DNA from: Schistosoma mansoni
Taxonomy: Eukaryota; Platyhelminthes; Trematoda; Strigeidida; Schistosomatidae
Direction: 5' to 3'
DNA: 64,000 nt
NCBI RefSeq assembly: GCF_000237925.1
Contig: NW_017386075.1
Coordinates: 1-64,000 of the forward strand
Position 1 is the stretch's first letter. Each line of letters begins with the position of its first letter. Below are positions 1 to 40,261 of this stretch, piece by piece. A program made the position numbers and the translations under genes. The notes below the pieces were generated by a model, which was not told the origin of the DNA, did not search any database, and worked only from the letters and a program-made list of their open reading frames with translations.

Positions 1-205
1 GGAGTGAGTGTAGTTGATCAGTGTATGTGGTCGTTGCATTGAATGGATATGTGGATGAGTTATTGGTGGTTGTGATGCCAAATAATTGTCAGTGTGAATG
101 AATGCGGTAATTTGTGTAGTTTGAGTGAGTGAGTGAGTGAGTGATTGAGTGAATGAATATTGATTGGGTATGTTGACGAGTAGTAGTAATTGGTTGAGTA
201 TTAGG
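1..205 (+). repeat. 5S rDNA intergenic spacer, 3' portion (copy 1)
   Basis: G/T-rich spacer with tandem gagt units (about 121-142). It leads directly into the 5S gene and is nearly identical to 1159-1364, at an offset of 1158 bp. That offset gives the repeat period of the array. Confidence 0.8.
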
Positions 206-252
206 TGTGAGTGTGTGTAGTGTTGATGTGCAGTTTGAGTGTATGTGTAGTT

Positions 253-370
253 GCCGGCGACCATACCACGTTGAAAGCACCGGTTCTCGTCCGATCACCG
301 CAGTTAAGCAACGTTGGACCCAGCCAGTACTTGCATGGGTGACCGGCTGGGAATACCGGGTGTCGCCGGC
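253..370 (+). rRNA. 5S ribosomal RNA gene
   Basis: Complete 118-nt 5S rRNA. The first nine bases (gccggcgac) pair perfectly with the last nine (gtcgccggc) as helix I. The internal RNA polymerase III control region is readable: an A-box-like agttaagcaacg at 302-313 and a C box around ttgcatgggtgacc at 331-344. A four-T pol III stop follows at once. It is a structural RNA of the large ribosomal subunit. It sits in a tandem-repeat context because the spacer on its left reappears 1158 bp to the right. Identity is certain from sequence and fold; whether this edge copy is expressed is not known. Confidence 0.95.
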
Positions 371-374
371 TTTT
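371..374 (+). terminator. Pol III T-stretch terminator of 5S
   Basis: TTTT directly after the last paired base of helix I, the usual RNA polymerase III termination signal. Confidence 0.8.
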
Positions 375-1158
375 AACAACCAAACAACCCATAACCCACA
401 CCCACAACCACCACCACCCCAACACACAGACACATTCTATTTCTATCTCAACAACAACAACAACAACAACCAATTATACTACTACTTATCCTACCACTAC
501 AACTTCCATCAATCCCACCGACCAAAACTACATACACTACCATTATACACATTGTTCCCATTCACATCAATTCATTATTATGCCCACACACTATCTCACA
601 AACACTTGATCAACTCAACTATCATCACTATCCAACACACTGTCAGTCTATTTCTTCTCACCTCAACTCACCTCACCTCACCTCACATCACATCACATCA
701 CATCACCTCACCTCACATCACCTCACCTCTACACCATACAACCAGACCACATGAAACACATCCAACCACACACTGTCTCTATCAACACAACCAACCAGTC
801 ATATGGAGGACAGTCAAACATTAGCATACACCAATCACACACAGTCACAATATCACGTGCACATCCACAACCAGATACACGAACAAACACATAGTCGTCA
901 AGTAAACATATCACCACCGACCACCACAACAGACATGTACACCACGTTCAATCTGTTCATGATGACTAGTGGAAAAGTGCAATGACGACTAATGGACAAT
1001 GAGAATTTGCATTGGACTGCAGTTCTGTCTGAATGAAGAAGCAATCTGGTGATCAGACAGACACTGGATTCAGTCGGATATGTTGATTGATGTTGTCTGA
1101 TATCTATCTATGTATCTGTTGGCTGTGTGAATGAATAATGAGTGATATGTAGAGACTG
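375..1158. repeat. 5S rDNA spacer, 5' portion, with simple-sequence tracts
   Basis: C/A/T-rich spacer on this strand with CAA-type runs near 451-472 and a block of five-base cctca/catca units at about 660-730. Long open frames here are compositional: low-complexity, without family resemblance. No gene seen. Confidence 0.6.
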
Positions 1159-1372
1159 GAGTGTAGTGTAGTTGATCAGTGTATGTGGTCGTTGCATTGA
1201 ATGGATATGTGGATGAGTTATTGGTGGTTGTGATGCCAAATAATTGTCAGTGTGAATGAATGCGGTAATTTGTGTAGTGTGAGTGAGTGAGTGAGAGATT
1301 GAGTGAATGAATATTGATTGGGTATGTTGACGAGTAGTAGTAATTGGTTGAGTAGTAGGTGTGAGTGATTAC
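1159..1372 (+). repeat. 5S rDNA spacer copy 2, array boundary
   Basis: Repeats positions 1-206 almost base for base, then diverges near 1364 just before a second 5S gene would start. The array therefore ends, or is broken, here. Confidence 0.8.
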
Positions 1373-1549
1373 TGATTGTGTAAAGGGGGAGGGTTGGTAT
1401 CGGTTAAGCGATTACATCACGGAAGAAATTAACTGGAGTAAGAAAATATGCTTACCATAAAAAATTATTCAAAAATCCGAAGAGGGGCTTTAACATTGTT
1501 TATAATATAATTTTTTTTGGAGATATCTCGTCAATGCATTTCTTTTATA

Positions 1550-2090
1550 TAGTTTATTTGAATGTTCCCATAGATGTTTAGGACTGCAAGTGATCAGTCT
1601 CTCATTAGGATCTGTGCTTTCTATGAGGATTACTTCGATATTGCCTTAAACCACAATTATTTTTTAATAAAGAGAAATGTTGGATGGTGGCTAGCAATAG
1701 AATTTCAAGACATACATTTCATTCTCTTTATCATTCTTCAACTGGATCCAATGGCATTGCAAAGTTGATGTTCATCCCTGAAACTCAAACCCATTATTAT
1801 TCCCTGCTTATACCATCACGTAATCGACTGACTTCAGATGGCTTCTAGCTTATACAATACCGTGAAATTTTAATTCATTTTTGTATTGATCATTTGAATC
1901 TTCCTATTGATATTTGAACCTGTGATTGATGAAGTTCCTTATGAGCATATCTACATCCTATATGGATTACCTCTATCTCAATAGTAAATCATAGATATTT
2001 CATCGTCACCGTTGGATAATGACTAATAGTGGAATAAACGATGTGTGTTTCGTCCTATGTGGGATTCATCAGTTACATATATCTCCATAT
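1550..2090. mobile_element. Two decayed type 1 (Sm-alpha-like) hammerhead SINE fragments
   Basis: About 1556-1665 resembles the 5' region of type 1 (gttcccatagatgttta, then a decayed gcatatgtgcata-type stretch). 1885-2080 resembles an old copy in which a minus-strand hammerhead core survives near 2040-2075 (ctgatgaatccc and ggacgaaac on the minus strand). Both ends are uncertain. Confidence 0.45.
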
Positions 2091-2234
2091 ATAAAATGAA
2101 ATGAGGAAGTAATTGTTTTGATATACCGAAATCACACACACACACACAAACAAACACATAAATAAATTGTAAATAAAATACAAATTAACCTTCTAAAAGA
2201 AAAGAAAAATGTATAAACGAATAAAAATCTATAT

Positions 2235-2935
2235 TTGATTCCTATCTCACAACAGACCTGGTTCAACTCCACTGTTCACTGCTTCCCACTAGAACTAGAG
2301 GAAATATCTCTGAAAGCCAGTCACTAGTGAGCATATTTTTATTATTATCAGAAGGAGTATTTGTGGAGATTTTAGTATTTTCATAGTTGCGGAGTCCTAC
2401 AACAGGAAGAAACATCCGTCCAGTTCTTCCAGGTTTTCCATGGTGGTGGTCTAGCTTCAATTGACTCATCATTTCAACTATGCAAATACTGAAATCTCCA
2501 CAAAAACCCCTTCTGATAATAATCATATGCTCACTAGTGACTAACTTCAAGAAATATTTCCTGGAGTATTAGTGAGCAGCAGTGACCAGTGGAGTTCAAT
2601 CAGGTCTCTTATGAGATATCAACTGACTGAAGACAATTGGTGAAATGGTTGCTCAATTTTGTAGATTGATTGAAGTTATACATTAACACCGTTGGATGCC
2701 AGCAGACTCAATGATCTATCGGTTAAGTGCTCTGGCGCGAGACTGGTAGGTCCTAGGTTGGAATCTCGCGAGGTGGGATCGTGGATGAGCACCGTCACTG
2801 AGGAGTCCCATGATAGGACGAAACAGCTGTCCAGTGCTTCCAGGTTTTCCTTGGTGGTCTAGTTTCTATTGATTCATGATCTTAACGATGAAAATGCTGA
2901 AATCTCCACAAAACCCCCTTCTGATAATAAATTAA
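2235..2935. mobile_element. Type 2 hammerhead retroposon complex, both orientations
   Basis: Mosaic of type 2 pieces: a minus-oriented 3' region (2235-2350), a short fold-back (about 2335-2515) and a nearly complete plus-oriented unit (about 2515-2930). The plus unit has a tRNA-like segment (ggttggaatctcgcgag) and a hammerhead core (ctgaggag ... ggacgaaac) at 2790-2850. Confidence 0.7.
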
Positions 2936-3271
2936 TTATAAATAAGATACAAATTAACCTTCTAAAAAAAAGAGAAAATCTATCAACTAATAAAAATCTG
3001 TATTTAGTTATTATTTTTTTCTTTTTTTTTGATGAACATTCAAAAAAATTTTCACAAAAAAAAACAATTTTTTGTTTGCATTTTACATTTCCATTTTTAT
3101 AATTATTGTTTACGAGGAAAGTAAATAGACAAAAACAAAAAAAGAAAAAAAACGATCAAAGGGGGTCATGAAAAAAAAAGAAAAAAATTATAGTGATCAA
3201 AGGGGGGGGGTATAAAAAAAAAGAAAAAAAAATAACAAAGAAATTCAGATATGTATACTTTACATTCCTTT

Positions 3272-31339
<28,068 letters not shown>

Positions 31340-31849
31340 CTGTCAAAGTGAGGAATTCTAAATGTTTATCTCACTTTTGAAAAGTAAACCTATATTCGAG
31401 TCCTTTCTTATCATGTTTACAAAAGGATATTTGAAAACTCACCTAAGTGTGCCCTTGATTTTAAAAGCTTTCAAACGAAAGTATTAGTTTCAATAAACAA
31501 TTTAGTTGTTTTGATCTACTAAAAACAAATTGATCCCTGTAAAGTCTCTCCTTGGCTTCAAAATCCTATCAGATATATTTGGTTACATTGAGTGTGAGCG
31601 GTCTACCTACTTTAAAGCACATAGACTACGGAATTTGATAGAGGTCAGTGAATCTTCAGTATAATGAATGCTTTTATTCTACTGTTGAAGGGTCCTACGA
31701 ATACTAGTTATCGCATTTAAAGGCGTCAAGCCTGTTACACGATTTATAAGAAACTTGAGAATCTGAATAGAAATATGAAAGAGTGCCTACAGCAAATGTT
31801 TTTTTTCATGATTGATGAAGTCGATGTAGTGACGAGTTCCACTCAACTG

Positions 31850-32790
31850 ATTGTTTTACGATTATCCGTATTATCGCAACTGAGTCTGTGCACCACCGAT
31901 CCTTACAGAATCCAGCCTCTTGATCTTGAAGTCAGGCGTCTACTCAATCTTTCATCCGGTTCAGCAACACTCTGTTAAAAAACTTTCTTGGTACTGACAG
32001 TCGTGTGATGGTTTTGTAGTTTTCGCATGAGCTTAGATCCTCTTCCATATTCGAATGTCACCAATTGTTGTCTTTTTGTTCTTCCTTCCATGAATCTTGT
32101 ACAGGGTTCCTACAGAGGTCCATTCCTTACGATGATGTTTCTTGCGACCCACATATCCTGACACTTTGAAGTTACAGCTTCTTCGATCCCTTTCTAGTTG
32201 TTCTTCATTGTAGTTTCTTATTCTTTCAGTAGATCCTGCAACGCTTGGAACCTGTTGACGAGAGTTATCCTGAATTCGTTGAGTTTGTCAGTATGTCGAA
32301 GGAAGGCTCTATTGAGCCTTTGTACTAATGTTTACTTAGCTGTCCGTTGTTTCATTAACTTCACTTTCATCTTCGTCACAACCAGGTGGTGATCTGAAGC
32401 TATGTCAGCTCCTCTCTTGTTTCTCACGTCTTTCATCGTCCTTCCGAATGTTCGATTGATACAATATGATTTATCTGGTTCTCTGTGGTGTGGTCCGGTG
32501 AGATCAATGTAGCTTTATGTATGCGTTTGTGTGGAAATATTGTGCCGCCTATAACCATTCTGTTTAATGCATATAAATTTGCGAATCTCTCCATTCTCGT
32601 TTCTTTTCAGTAATCCATATCATCTCATGATATTTTCATATACGGTATTGTCGATTCCGACTAGCGTTTAGGTCTCCCAACAGGATGGCGAGAACTTAAC
32701 TTGGACATTTCGCTGTGATTGATTGGAGCCTCTCATGGAACTGATCTTTATTATTCCCAACAAGACGGGATAAGATATCTATCTGCAGGG
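31850..32790 (-). mobile_element. Decayed RTE-B internal fragment
   Basis: On the minus strand, pieces of endonuclease (LLGDLNA-like near 32690) through to the pre-RT region (FRKDRSCTDQ-like near 31890) can be followed in shifting frames. Old copy. Confidence 0.6.
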
Positions 32791-33399
32791 ATTCTAGCAA
32801 TCTTTACAACCAGACTGTCAAATGTTAATAGTCAAACACTGAATCATGCCGTGACCTTGAGCTTAGTCAAATACGACCCTATTGGCAATAATCAGGCAAC
32901 ATGCAGAGGCAGAATTATGTAACAAAAGTAAGTCTTTAAACAAAGTCACATGATAAAAGCTGAGAAGAGGGGGACTGAAGAACGCGATGTGTTGTCAAAG
33001 GAGATCTGAATATATGTTAAAACATACGACAGGGAGAAGAAACAAATAAATGACATTACTGTCCCATGAAATGCTGTGGAGGGATTTTCAGCGTTTTCTT
33101 TCCGTTACAACTTTTGAATAACCCCGAGTAAACCCAAACTATTACTAGGAGATTCGACCTGCCTAAATACTCAATCAGCAGGACGATTTCTTATTGAAGC
33201 CAGATATGGAGGAAATTATCTTCAATCTGTGCAGTTAATGTTAATTAATTTGTAGAACCGGTGCAGAGGAAATCAGATGATAAGATTCTTAAACAGGATA
33301 TCAGATAAGAAACAGAAAATAAAATGTTAACAAAAGTTAGGAAAATTTGGAAAAATCAGAAAGAAAGGTTTTGAAACATGTAACAATACTAATGTAGAA

Positions 33400-33900
33400 A
33401 GCCAGGGTGATTGCGCCTAATAAGCAATCAGTATTTTTTATTAGTACACCCAGTTGTGGATGGGGAGGCAAAAGCCGACTCACACATCCTCGCCGTGCCT
33501 CCTGGATCATGGGACTATTCCCATGAACCAACGTGAGCGGTAACCCGGGTGGTGGAGATCGGCCTAATCAACCACTCTACCTATACCCACAAATGATTAC
33601 GAAGGCTACAATGATTCATGGCATGATCATTGTTGGTTCAAAAAGACAGAATAAGTGAGTCTGCCCAAAAAATAAAAATACAGAAAGAAAGAAAGATTTC
33701 ATAATTCTGCGTAAGCAATGCAAATATATATCGAGCCACGGTAGTTGTGCCGTGCTTTCATGTAGCATTCTTCGCCAGAAGGGCCTACTAGGCTTCACCA
33801 TGTTACTATGGTTGGAAGGGGGGAAGTTGTGGATGACAACCTTGTGTGACATAGGACTCTATGCAGCTCATTTTTATTAAAGTTAGCCTTGTCAGGACGC
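33400..33900. other. Unclassified GC-richer segment
   Basis: Stands out from AT-rich flanks (gatggggaggcaaaagcc; gtaacccgggtggtgg; gaagggcctactaggc). No frame or family recognised. It could be the 5' region of an LTR or RTE element. Confidence 0.3.
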
Positions 33901-36208
33901 ATTATTCCTTGACGAGCTGATTTAAACATTTAGAACTGTTGGATGTCGTGACTACCTAGGCGCGATTGTCGAAATTTTACCTGAATCGGTACCACCATTG
34001 GCATAGAATGCTTGATTCCAATCATACTGTGGCCAAAATTCGTTCACGAGAGGGTTGCTGTTTGTGATGATTGCTGTGGATAATCGTGCAATGTGAAAAA
34101 TAAATGTAAGAAGTAAATTGATGCGTTTTTGTAATGCATCTTCAGATGTTAATCCCCTAACATTGTTATCACGACATTTTCGAGTGTTCTTTCAGCAAGT
34201 TTTTCATCATTGGATAAGTAGGTTGTAACTTCCGAATGAAAGCAGTTTGTGGTGAAGAATTACTTCTGAAATTAGTTTAGACACATACGCTCTCCCCCAG
34301 TCGAAATACTAACAAAGTGGTTGGGTAAATGACAATCCATCCGAATATTCAACCAATAAATTTTCAACCGATAATCAGATCTATTTTAACGAACAAAGGT
34401 GAGTACCACTCCATCCTTTCTGGATGGACCATGTACAGATTGTCCGAAGGATGATATTAAATTTTGCTCTAACTCTAAATGTTCCCAGTTTTAAAATAAT
34501 GATTCAACTAAAAATAAAAAATGGTGAATTTCAATCAAATCAACCAATGTTTGTATAGTGGAGATTGACTACTGTGTTCTGAACTTAGCTGGCAGGGCGG
34601 GGTAGAAGCAATCAATATGAGAACTAATAGGATCTTTTCATTGACTAAAGGCTGCGAGTGATTGTTCCAGTGTCGTTGGTTAGTTGTCATAATTCATAAA
34701 AACTTAAAACAATAACATAACACTATATGATGAGGAACAAACATAACATTTTATAAGATGAATAAATGTTGTATAGAATTTGTAATTGGTTAATCTGGTA
34801 TAGAATAAACATACAACCATTTGTGTACAGTGTAAAACCATGGAGGGTTTAATCCGACTCACATAAATAAACATTAGAAGCACATATATAGTGTGAACAA
34901 ACATATATAGGTCGATTAAATTATAGGTGAGTGCAACAAAACCATAAGATAGACGAAACAACACACAGGACTACATATTGCGTCCAACCTATCTTACGCT
35001 GTTTATGAAAGTGTCGCACATCCCATCAGTAGCGCACGGACGTGATTGGACGTTACAATGAATGATGGGAACAAATAATATAATCTCAGCTGAAAAAAGC
35101 CTCTCATCCATTTTCAGTAGAGAAGTTTTTGACCAATAACACAAGTACGATTTGTTGTAGAATTCTTGCAGTCAAGGGGGCTTGAAGTACTTGTCTAATT
35201 TAAAGTGTCTCTGATAACTGAGTTATCATCAGTATTAGTCATCAAGTAATCAGGTGTTAATGAGACACAGCGATTAGAACCAAAGAAGTTTCATGGATTA
35301 ATTAATTTCACACTACTCAAAGATAATGAATAAGTTACAGCTTATATGTCCCCTTTCTGTTCATCAAAAACTGAATTAATTTGAATCTTTCATGACAAAT
35401 AACATATAATCCAAATATTGTAGTGCAATGCTTCGTTAATCTTTCACCTTGATAACCGTTATAATACAAATCTCAATAGTGCATGAAGTCAGAAGGCAAA
35501 GAAAAGCTGCAACTACAGTTTATTATCAAATGAAGCAGGCCACAAAGCTATAAGCACATGAGTGAGTATCAGAGGGCAAGCTCGAGCAATTACACAAACA
35601 AATTTATAGTCAAATTGTATAAGGGCGTAGCAAGACAAAGCAAAAGCTAATAATAGGATTTGAGTGCATACATATATGGGAAGGAGGATAACGTTTTGGC
35701 TAGAGTCTGTCATGTGCTCTATTGATCATAACAGTACAAAGATATATGCGAATTGTTACCATCCAAATGACAATGTATGCTAAGTAAGTTAATAAAAGGG
35801 CTTAACCAAAATTAACCATGATCGAAATTGGGTGTAGGATAGTTGTTATAGTATTTGACTTATTGTTGAACAAAGTTATAGATTTTCTTCAGTAACGTCA
35901 ACATATACAGGGTATAATGTAATACAACAATGGATTTTCCATAAAATTTGACTAATTAAAATAATTAAGAAGATAATGATGTAGCCAGACTTTCTAAGCT
36001 GTGGCTAATCATATGTAAGACAATATAGACGAATACCTGACGAGTCAAGTGTAAATACCTAATTTGATTTGGTAAAAGACTTCAGTTGAGTCTGTGATCA
36101 TTTGAATTTATCACTAAAATATAGCTTATCAGTGAAGGGTCAGACAAAAGGTTTTGTAGTCTGACCGTATTATGATCATACTCTGGTCGAATCATCTTAA
36201 TCACCTCG
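33901..36208. other. Mostly unrecognised sequence
   Basis: Only 34550-34680 resembles an LTR of group H (ctgtgttctgaacttagctgg). Otherwise nothing supported. Confidence 0.4.
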
Positions 36209-36559
36209 TGTAAGGATGGCTCATTGACAAATTCAAGGAAGCCTCAAGAAGCCCAGAAAGAGCCGAAGACATTCCATCCCATCAACATTAGGGGAACATT
36301 CTAGAATGTTGATGTGTAGCTTCCCCATTGGATGGATAAGAATGACCCCTATGTGCCTATTGGCTGTCCGAAATGATGATTTACTTTGAGCCAAAAGCTA
36401 TAAATACATCAGATTTCTGTACTATATTTGACACTGTTTTGGGGAATAAATTTCCTACTTACTAGTCTTTTGTTCTTTCTCTTGCGACGTTTCGGGTTCG
36501 ATCGTTCAAGTAGTCTAGTAGTACGTGACATAGCAAGAATCAAAGCTCTAGATATAACA
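36209..36559 (+). mobile_element. Solo LTR, group E
   Basis: tgtaaggatgg ... gatataaca, TATA box and aataaa as in 23046-23397. Flanks share cctc (36204-36207 and 36560-36563). Looks whole as an LTR; no internal region. Confidence 0.85.
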
Positions 36560-36765
36560 CCTCACTACGATTTTTTTTAACAGAACATGAAAGACCAAGA
36601 GAATGAAGGCAATTAAACATTCAGAACAACTGGAATACAGAAGTTTCAACAAAGTTAAGATATTATTTTTCTGGATCCAATCCGCCGTCATCAGTAGCGT
36701 AAATGTTTAACAAAAGTAGCATGAAACAAATGAAAATAATTATTACTTAAAGAAGCGTTGCAATG

Positions 36766-37060
36766 TGGGTTATTGATATCCACATAAGTAGTATATGATG
36801 ATGGTCGGGTATTGAATGTAATTCAGTAGACGATCGATAAGGAGAGAACGGGAACGGCATGCAATTGATACGGAAATGCATGAACAGTTATAATCGGAGA
36901 CTATGGACGGATATTTTCAGAACAGTCAACTTGAGACAATTGATTGTTATTTTGCAAATTAACTGTTTACTGTATGGTTCTCATATTTTAATCAGATCTT
37001 CTGTGATGCTTTGCTAAAATATATTCGATTGTCCCCAGTTGCGTTTTCGTTCATTACAGT
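36766..37060 (-). repeat. Family F repeat
   Basis: Antisense copy: atccacataagtagtatatg to cgattgtccccagttgcg. Confidence 0.6.
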
Positions 37061-37140
37061 ACATTTGAGATTTCATTTCTATCTACAATTCCTTTACTAT
37101 CATGTATTCATCTAAGAGTTGTAATCAATAATTACTTTTT

Positions 37141-37440
37141 TAAGAGATTTCTATGAAGATTTCCAAGTTCAAAGTTCGTTTTTCAATGCAGGATGAAGTT
37201 AGAAAAAGGAGACTGTCAGATCTTGGGTTGGTTTTGTTCGTGTTGTATTTGATGATGTTGCTTTTTCCTTTGTATATTTTGAGGCCTGCTAATGCAGAGG
37301 CTGCTCCTACACTAGTTGTCCTTATCTGTATTTGTTTGTGTGTATGTGATAGAACAGCCACTTCATCATCAAAGTCCAAACCTTCTAAATGTTTCCGAGC
37401 TGTCCATCCCATAACTGGAAACATTAATCATAAATCTATT
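37141..37440 (-). mobile_element. RTE-B fragment near the RT active site
   Basis: The minus strand reads LDFDDEVAVLSHTHKQIQ, matching LDFADDLALLSHTQQQMQ at 49700. The AD of FADD is DD here. Fragment only. Confidence 0.75.
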
Positions 37441-37663
37441 TAAAAATAAACTAACCTCAAAACCTATTTCGTCTCCAAGAAAAGTCTTAACATCATACTA
37501 TCAAACAAACTAGAATCAACTGACGTAAATGAAAACAACTATCAGTAAGAACTGTGGTAGCTTAATTCAAGGAATAAATTAAAAATGTAACCATAATGTA
37601 ATCATTACAAGAATTTTAACTACTTGGATAGGAGAAGCAAGGACAAATAAAATAAACGGAATA

Positions 37664-37931
37664 ACTTACTTACTTACTTACGCCTGTTACCCCTCGTAGA
37701 GGTGCATAGGCCACCGACCAGCATTCTCCATCCAACTCTATCCTGAGCCTTCCTTTCCAGTTCTTTTCAGTTAACATTCATCCTTTTCATATCTGCTTCT
37801 ATTTTCCGGAGTAATGTGTTCTTTGGCCTTCCTCTTTTCCGCTTCCCTTCCAAATTCCAAATAAGGATTGCCTCGTGATGCACATTGGTGATTTCTTCAA
37901 TATATATCTTACCTACTTCCTACGTCTTTTC
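37664..37931 (-). mobile_element. RTE-B2 3' fragment (copy 1 of near-identical pair)
   Basis: Antisense, taag-type tail at 37665-37681. Nearly identical to 38713-38982. Confidence 0.85.
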
Positions 37932-38040
37932 CCAACTCCGCCTAGAGTTACTGCCGGTCCCAAGCCCGGGTAAAGGAGGAGGGTTGGGCATGGGTTTAGC
38001 AACCCCATCCCGTAGAAAAGCTAACTCGCTAAAAAAACGC
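37932..38040 (+). mobile_element. Possible RTE 5' UTR scrap
   Basis: ccggtcccaagcccgggtaa and ggaggagggttgggcatgg resemble schistosome retroelement leaders. Short, and abuts the B2 copy. Confidence 0.35.
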
Positions 38041-38221
38041 TAACCAGAAAAAAATAATTCAAACCATTTAAACTGAATAACATTCAGTACAAAAGAAGAT
38101 GCTGGTACACCATATGGACCGAAGATAGAGAGCGTTTGAAGCGGATTTACATTTCACAGCGCGTACAATTCTTAGAATGATGAAAGATCTCCCTAAATGA
38201 AAACTAGGCTAAGAATTATAT

Positions 38222-38375
38222 TCAGAAGGGGTTTTATGGAGATTTAGTACTTTCATAGTTGAAAGCATGAGTCAATTGAAACTAGACCACCAAGGAAAAC
38301 CTGGACGAAACGGCCGTCCAGTGCTTTCAGGTTTTCCTTGGCGGTCTAGCTTCAATCCACTAATGCTTTCAACTA
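38222..38375. mobile_element. Miniature type 2 fold-back element
   Basis: 154 bp. Left and right arms are the two type 2 termini with the whole tRNA-like part missing; the hammerhead is reduced to ggacgaaacggccgtccag in the loop. Exact duplication taagaattatat at 38210-38221 and 38376-38387. Confidence 0.85.
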
Positions 38376-38644
38376 TAAGAATTATATAACATCATAGAAA
38401 AATACAATTAATACTGAGACAGAAAATGCAGGGGACGAAAACAGATAACAACTCTTACACCACAGCTATGAAAGGCTGTTTTTTATCGTTCTATGACGTT
38501 AAAACCTAAAAACTATGCAATATTTTGAGAAAAAAAGGATTCTCTGTCACAAGTGATGTGTCGTGTAATCAAGTTTATCATTATTAAGTAAACAGGAACT
38601 TACACTTTAATACACAAACTAAACCAATGAACAATCAACTAAAT

Positions 38645-39480
38645 CATATCTCATGTAGTGAACGAGAACACGAGTGTGGGACAACATTTCAAAATATTTC
38701 CGTAAACTCTAAAACTTACTTACTTACTTACGCCTGTTACCCCTCGTAGAGGTGCATAGGCCACCGACCATCATTCTCCATCCAACTCTATCCTGAGCCT
38801 TCCTTTCCAGTTCTTTTCAGTTAACATTCATCCTTTTCATATCTGCTTCTATTTTCCGGAGTAATGTGTTCTTTGGCCTTCCTCTTTTCCGCTTCCCTTC
38901 CAAATTCCAAATAAGGATTGCCTCGTGATGCACATTGGTGATTTCTTCAATATATATCTTACCTACTTCCTACGTCTTTTCCTAATTTCCTCTTCATCTG
39001 GAAGCTGGTTTGTCCTCTCACACTAAACGCTGTTTCTGATAGTATTCGGCCAGTGAATGTTGAGTATTTTGCGTAGACAACTGTTTATAAATACTTGCAC
39101 CTTCTTGACGATGGATGTAGTAGTTCTCCAAGTTTCAGCTCCGTACAGTAGAACTGACTGTCTTGACGTTCGTATTGAAGATTCTCACTTTGAAGTTAGT
39201 TGACAGTTGTTTTGAGTTACGTATGTTCTTCAATTGTAGAAATGCGGTCCTTGCTTTGTCAATCCGTAAACTCTAAGAAACATATAGTAAATACTTCATT
39301 TGCAAAATGTCAATCAATCATCTCAGACTTCATTGTTCTTTCGTTTCCACACCAATCATTCTTTGTTCTCATTCTCTTCTCTTCCATCTTCATAACTTTC
39401 TGCCACCAGGTATTTCACTCTCCATTAGTGAGTGATACATAATACTTATATCTGTCTACATCAGTAGCGTACATCACACT
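38645..39480 (+). repeat. Family F repeat interrupted by RTE-B2
   Basis: F sequence at 38655-38712 resumes at 39263 (tccgtaaactctaa duplicated on both sides) and runs to about 39480. Confidence 0.8.
38713..39262 (-). mobile_element. RTE-B2 3' fragment inside family F (copy 2 of pair)
   Basis: 550 bp antisense, 14-bp duplication at 38699-38712 and 39263-39276. Its first 270 bp match 37664-37931 almost exactly. Confidence 0.88.
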
Positions 39481-39639
39481 CATAGTTTTCTATAGTTGAT
39501 AACCATTTGGCAAATAGAATTCATTTAATGATGCCAATTATTTCGAAATTGAATGAAACTCCAAAGAAATCATTCAAACAAACCATAATTTATTATGAGA
39601 ACGAATAGTATTGAAGTTAAAAGGTGTTTGACGTGACAT

Positions 39640-39915
39640 TATTTAGGGGTAGATGAAACTAAATTACGGTTAGATTGCGTATAACAGTAGGATATAAAAC
39701 AAGTGTGTACTCAGACTTGGGACTCATCAGTAGTATATACCTTGAACGTAGTGTTCATATTCAAACCAGAACTTGAACGAAATACCAGTTAGGTGTTTAA
39801 AAACACAGATACTGGTTTTGAGACAGGATATGAATATAAACACTGAGATGCACGTACATAACTTTAATAAGTCCCAAATCATACAAAACACAGGCCCAGG
39901 ATTCTACTACTAGTC
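39640..39915. mobile_element. Decayed inverted type 1 pair
   Basis: Minus-sense tgggactcatcag at about 39718 and plus-sense aagtcccaaat ... ccaggattctactac at 39870-39915. Both cores are eroded. Confidence 0.45.
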
Positions 39916-39984
39916 ACAATGTTCCTTTACTAAAACTTTGGCATAAGGGAAATATCTAGGGGATCCTCTCAGAATGTATATACA

Positions 39985-40261
39985 CTAACAGATTACACTG
40001 CTACTATGTTCAGTAGTATTCTAGAACTTTCAGGAAAACCCAAGGACTTCTAAAATACTATAAAAATCCTATATTTTCTGTACATAAATGAACCATTAGA
40101 GTAAAGTGCTTCCCACATATTTTGTACCTTTTCTCTCGTGTTCAAGTCGCTGTGTAGATTTAGCTTGGGGGTTACAAGACTAGCTTAGGATCAGAATATA
40201 GCGTACAATCAAGAAGACGTATCACAAATACATTCTTTGATGGTTTAGTCTTAGATACTAA
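39985..40261 (+). mobile_element. LTR fossil, group G (partial)
   Basis: Shares ttctctcgtgttcaa, gggggttac and tagcgt landmarks with 52330-52625. Contains actataaaaatcc as a TATA-like signal. Ends uncertain. Confidence 0.5.

Noticed and set aside
660-730. cctca/catca repeat block as a regulatory array
   Set aside because: Looks like ordinary simple-sequence expansion in the 5S spacer; no evidence of function.
207-824. 205-codon open frame across the 5S gene and spacer
   Set aside because: It runs through the 5S rRNA and low-complexity C/A/T repeats; His/Thr/Ser-rich composition comes from simple sequence.
31430-31490. First exon of the Rab11-like gene at a gtgagt donor near 31442
   Set aside because: The frame before that donor contains a stop and does not resemble the Rab N terminus.
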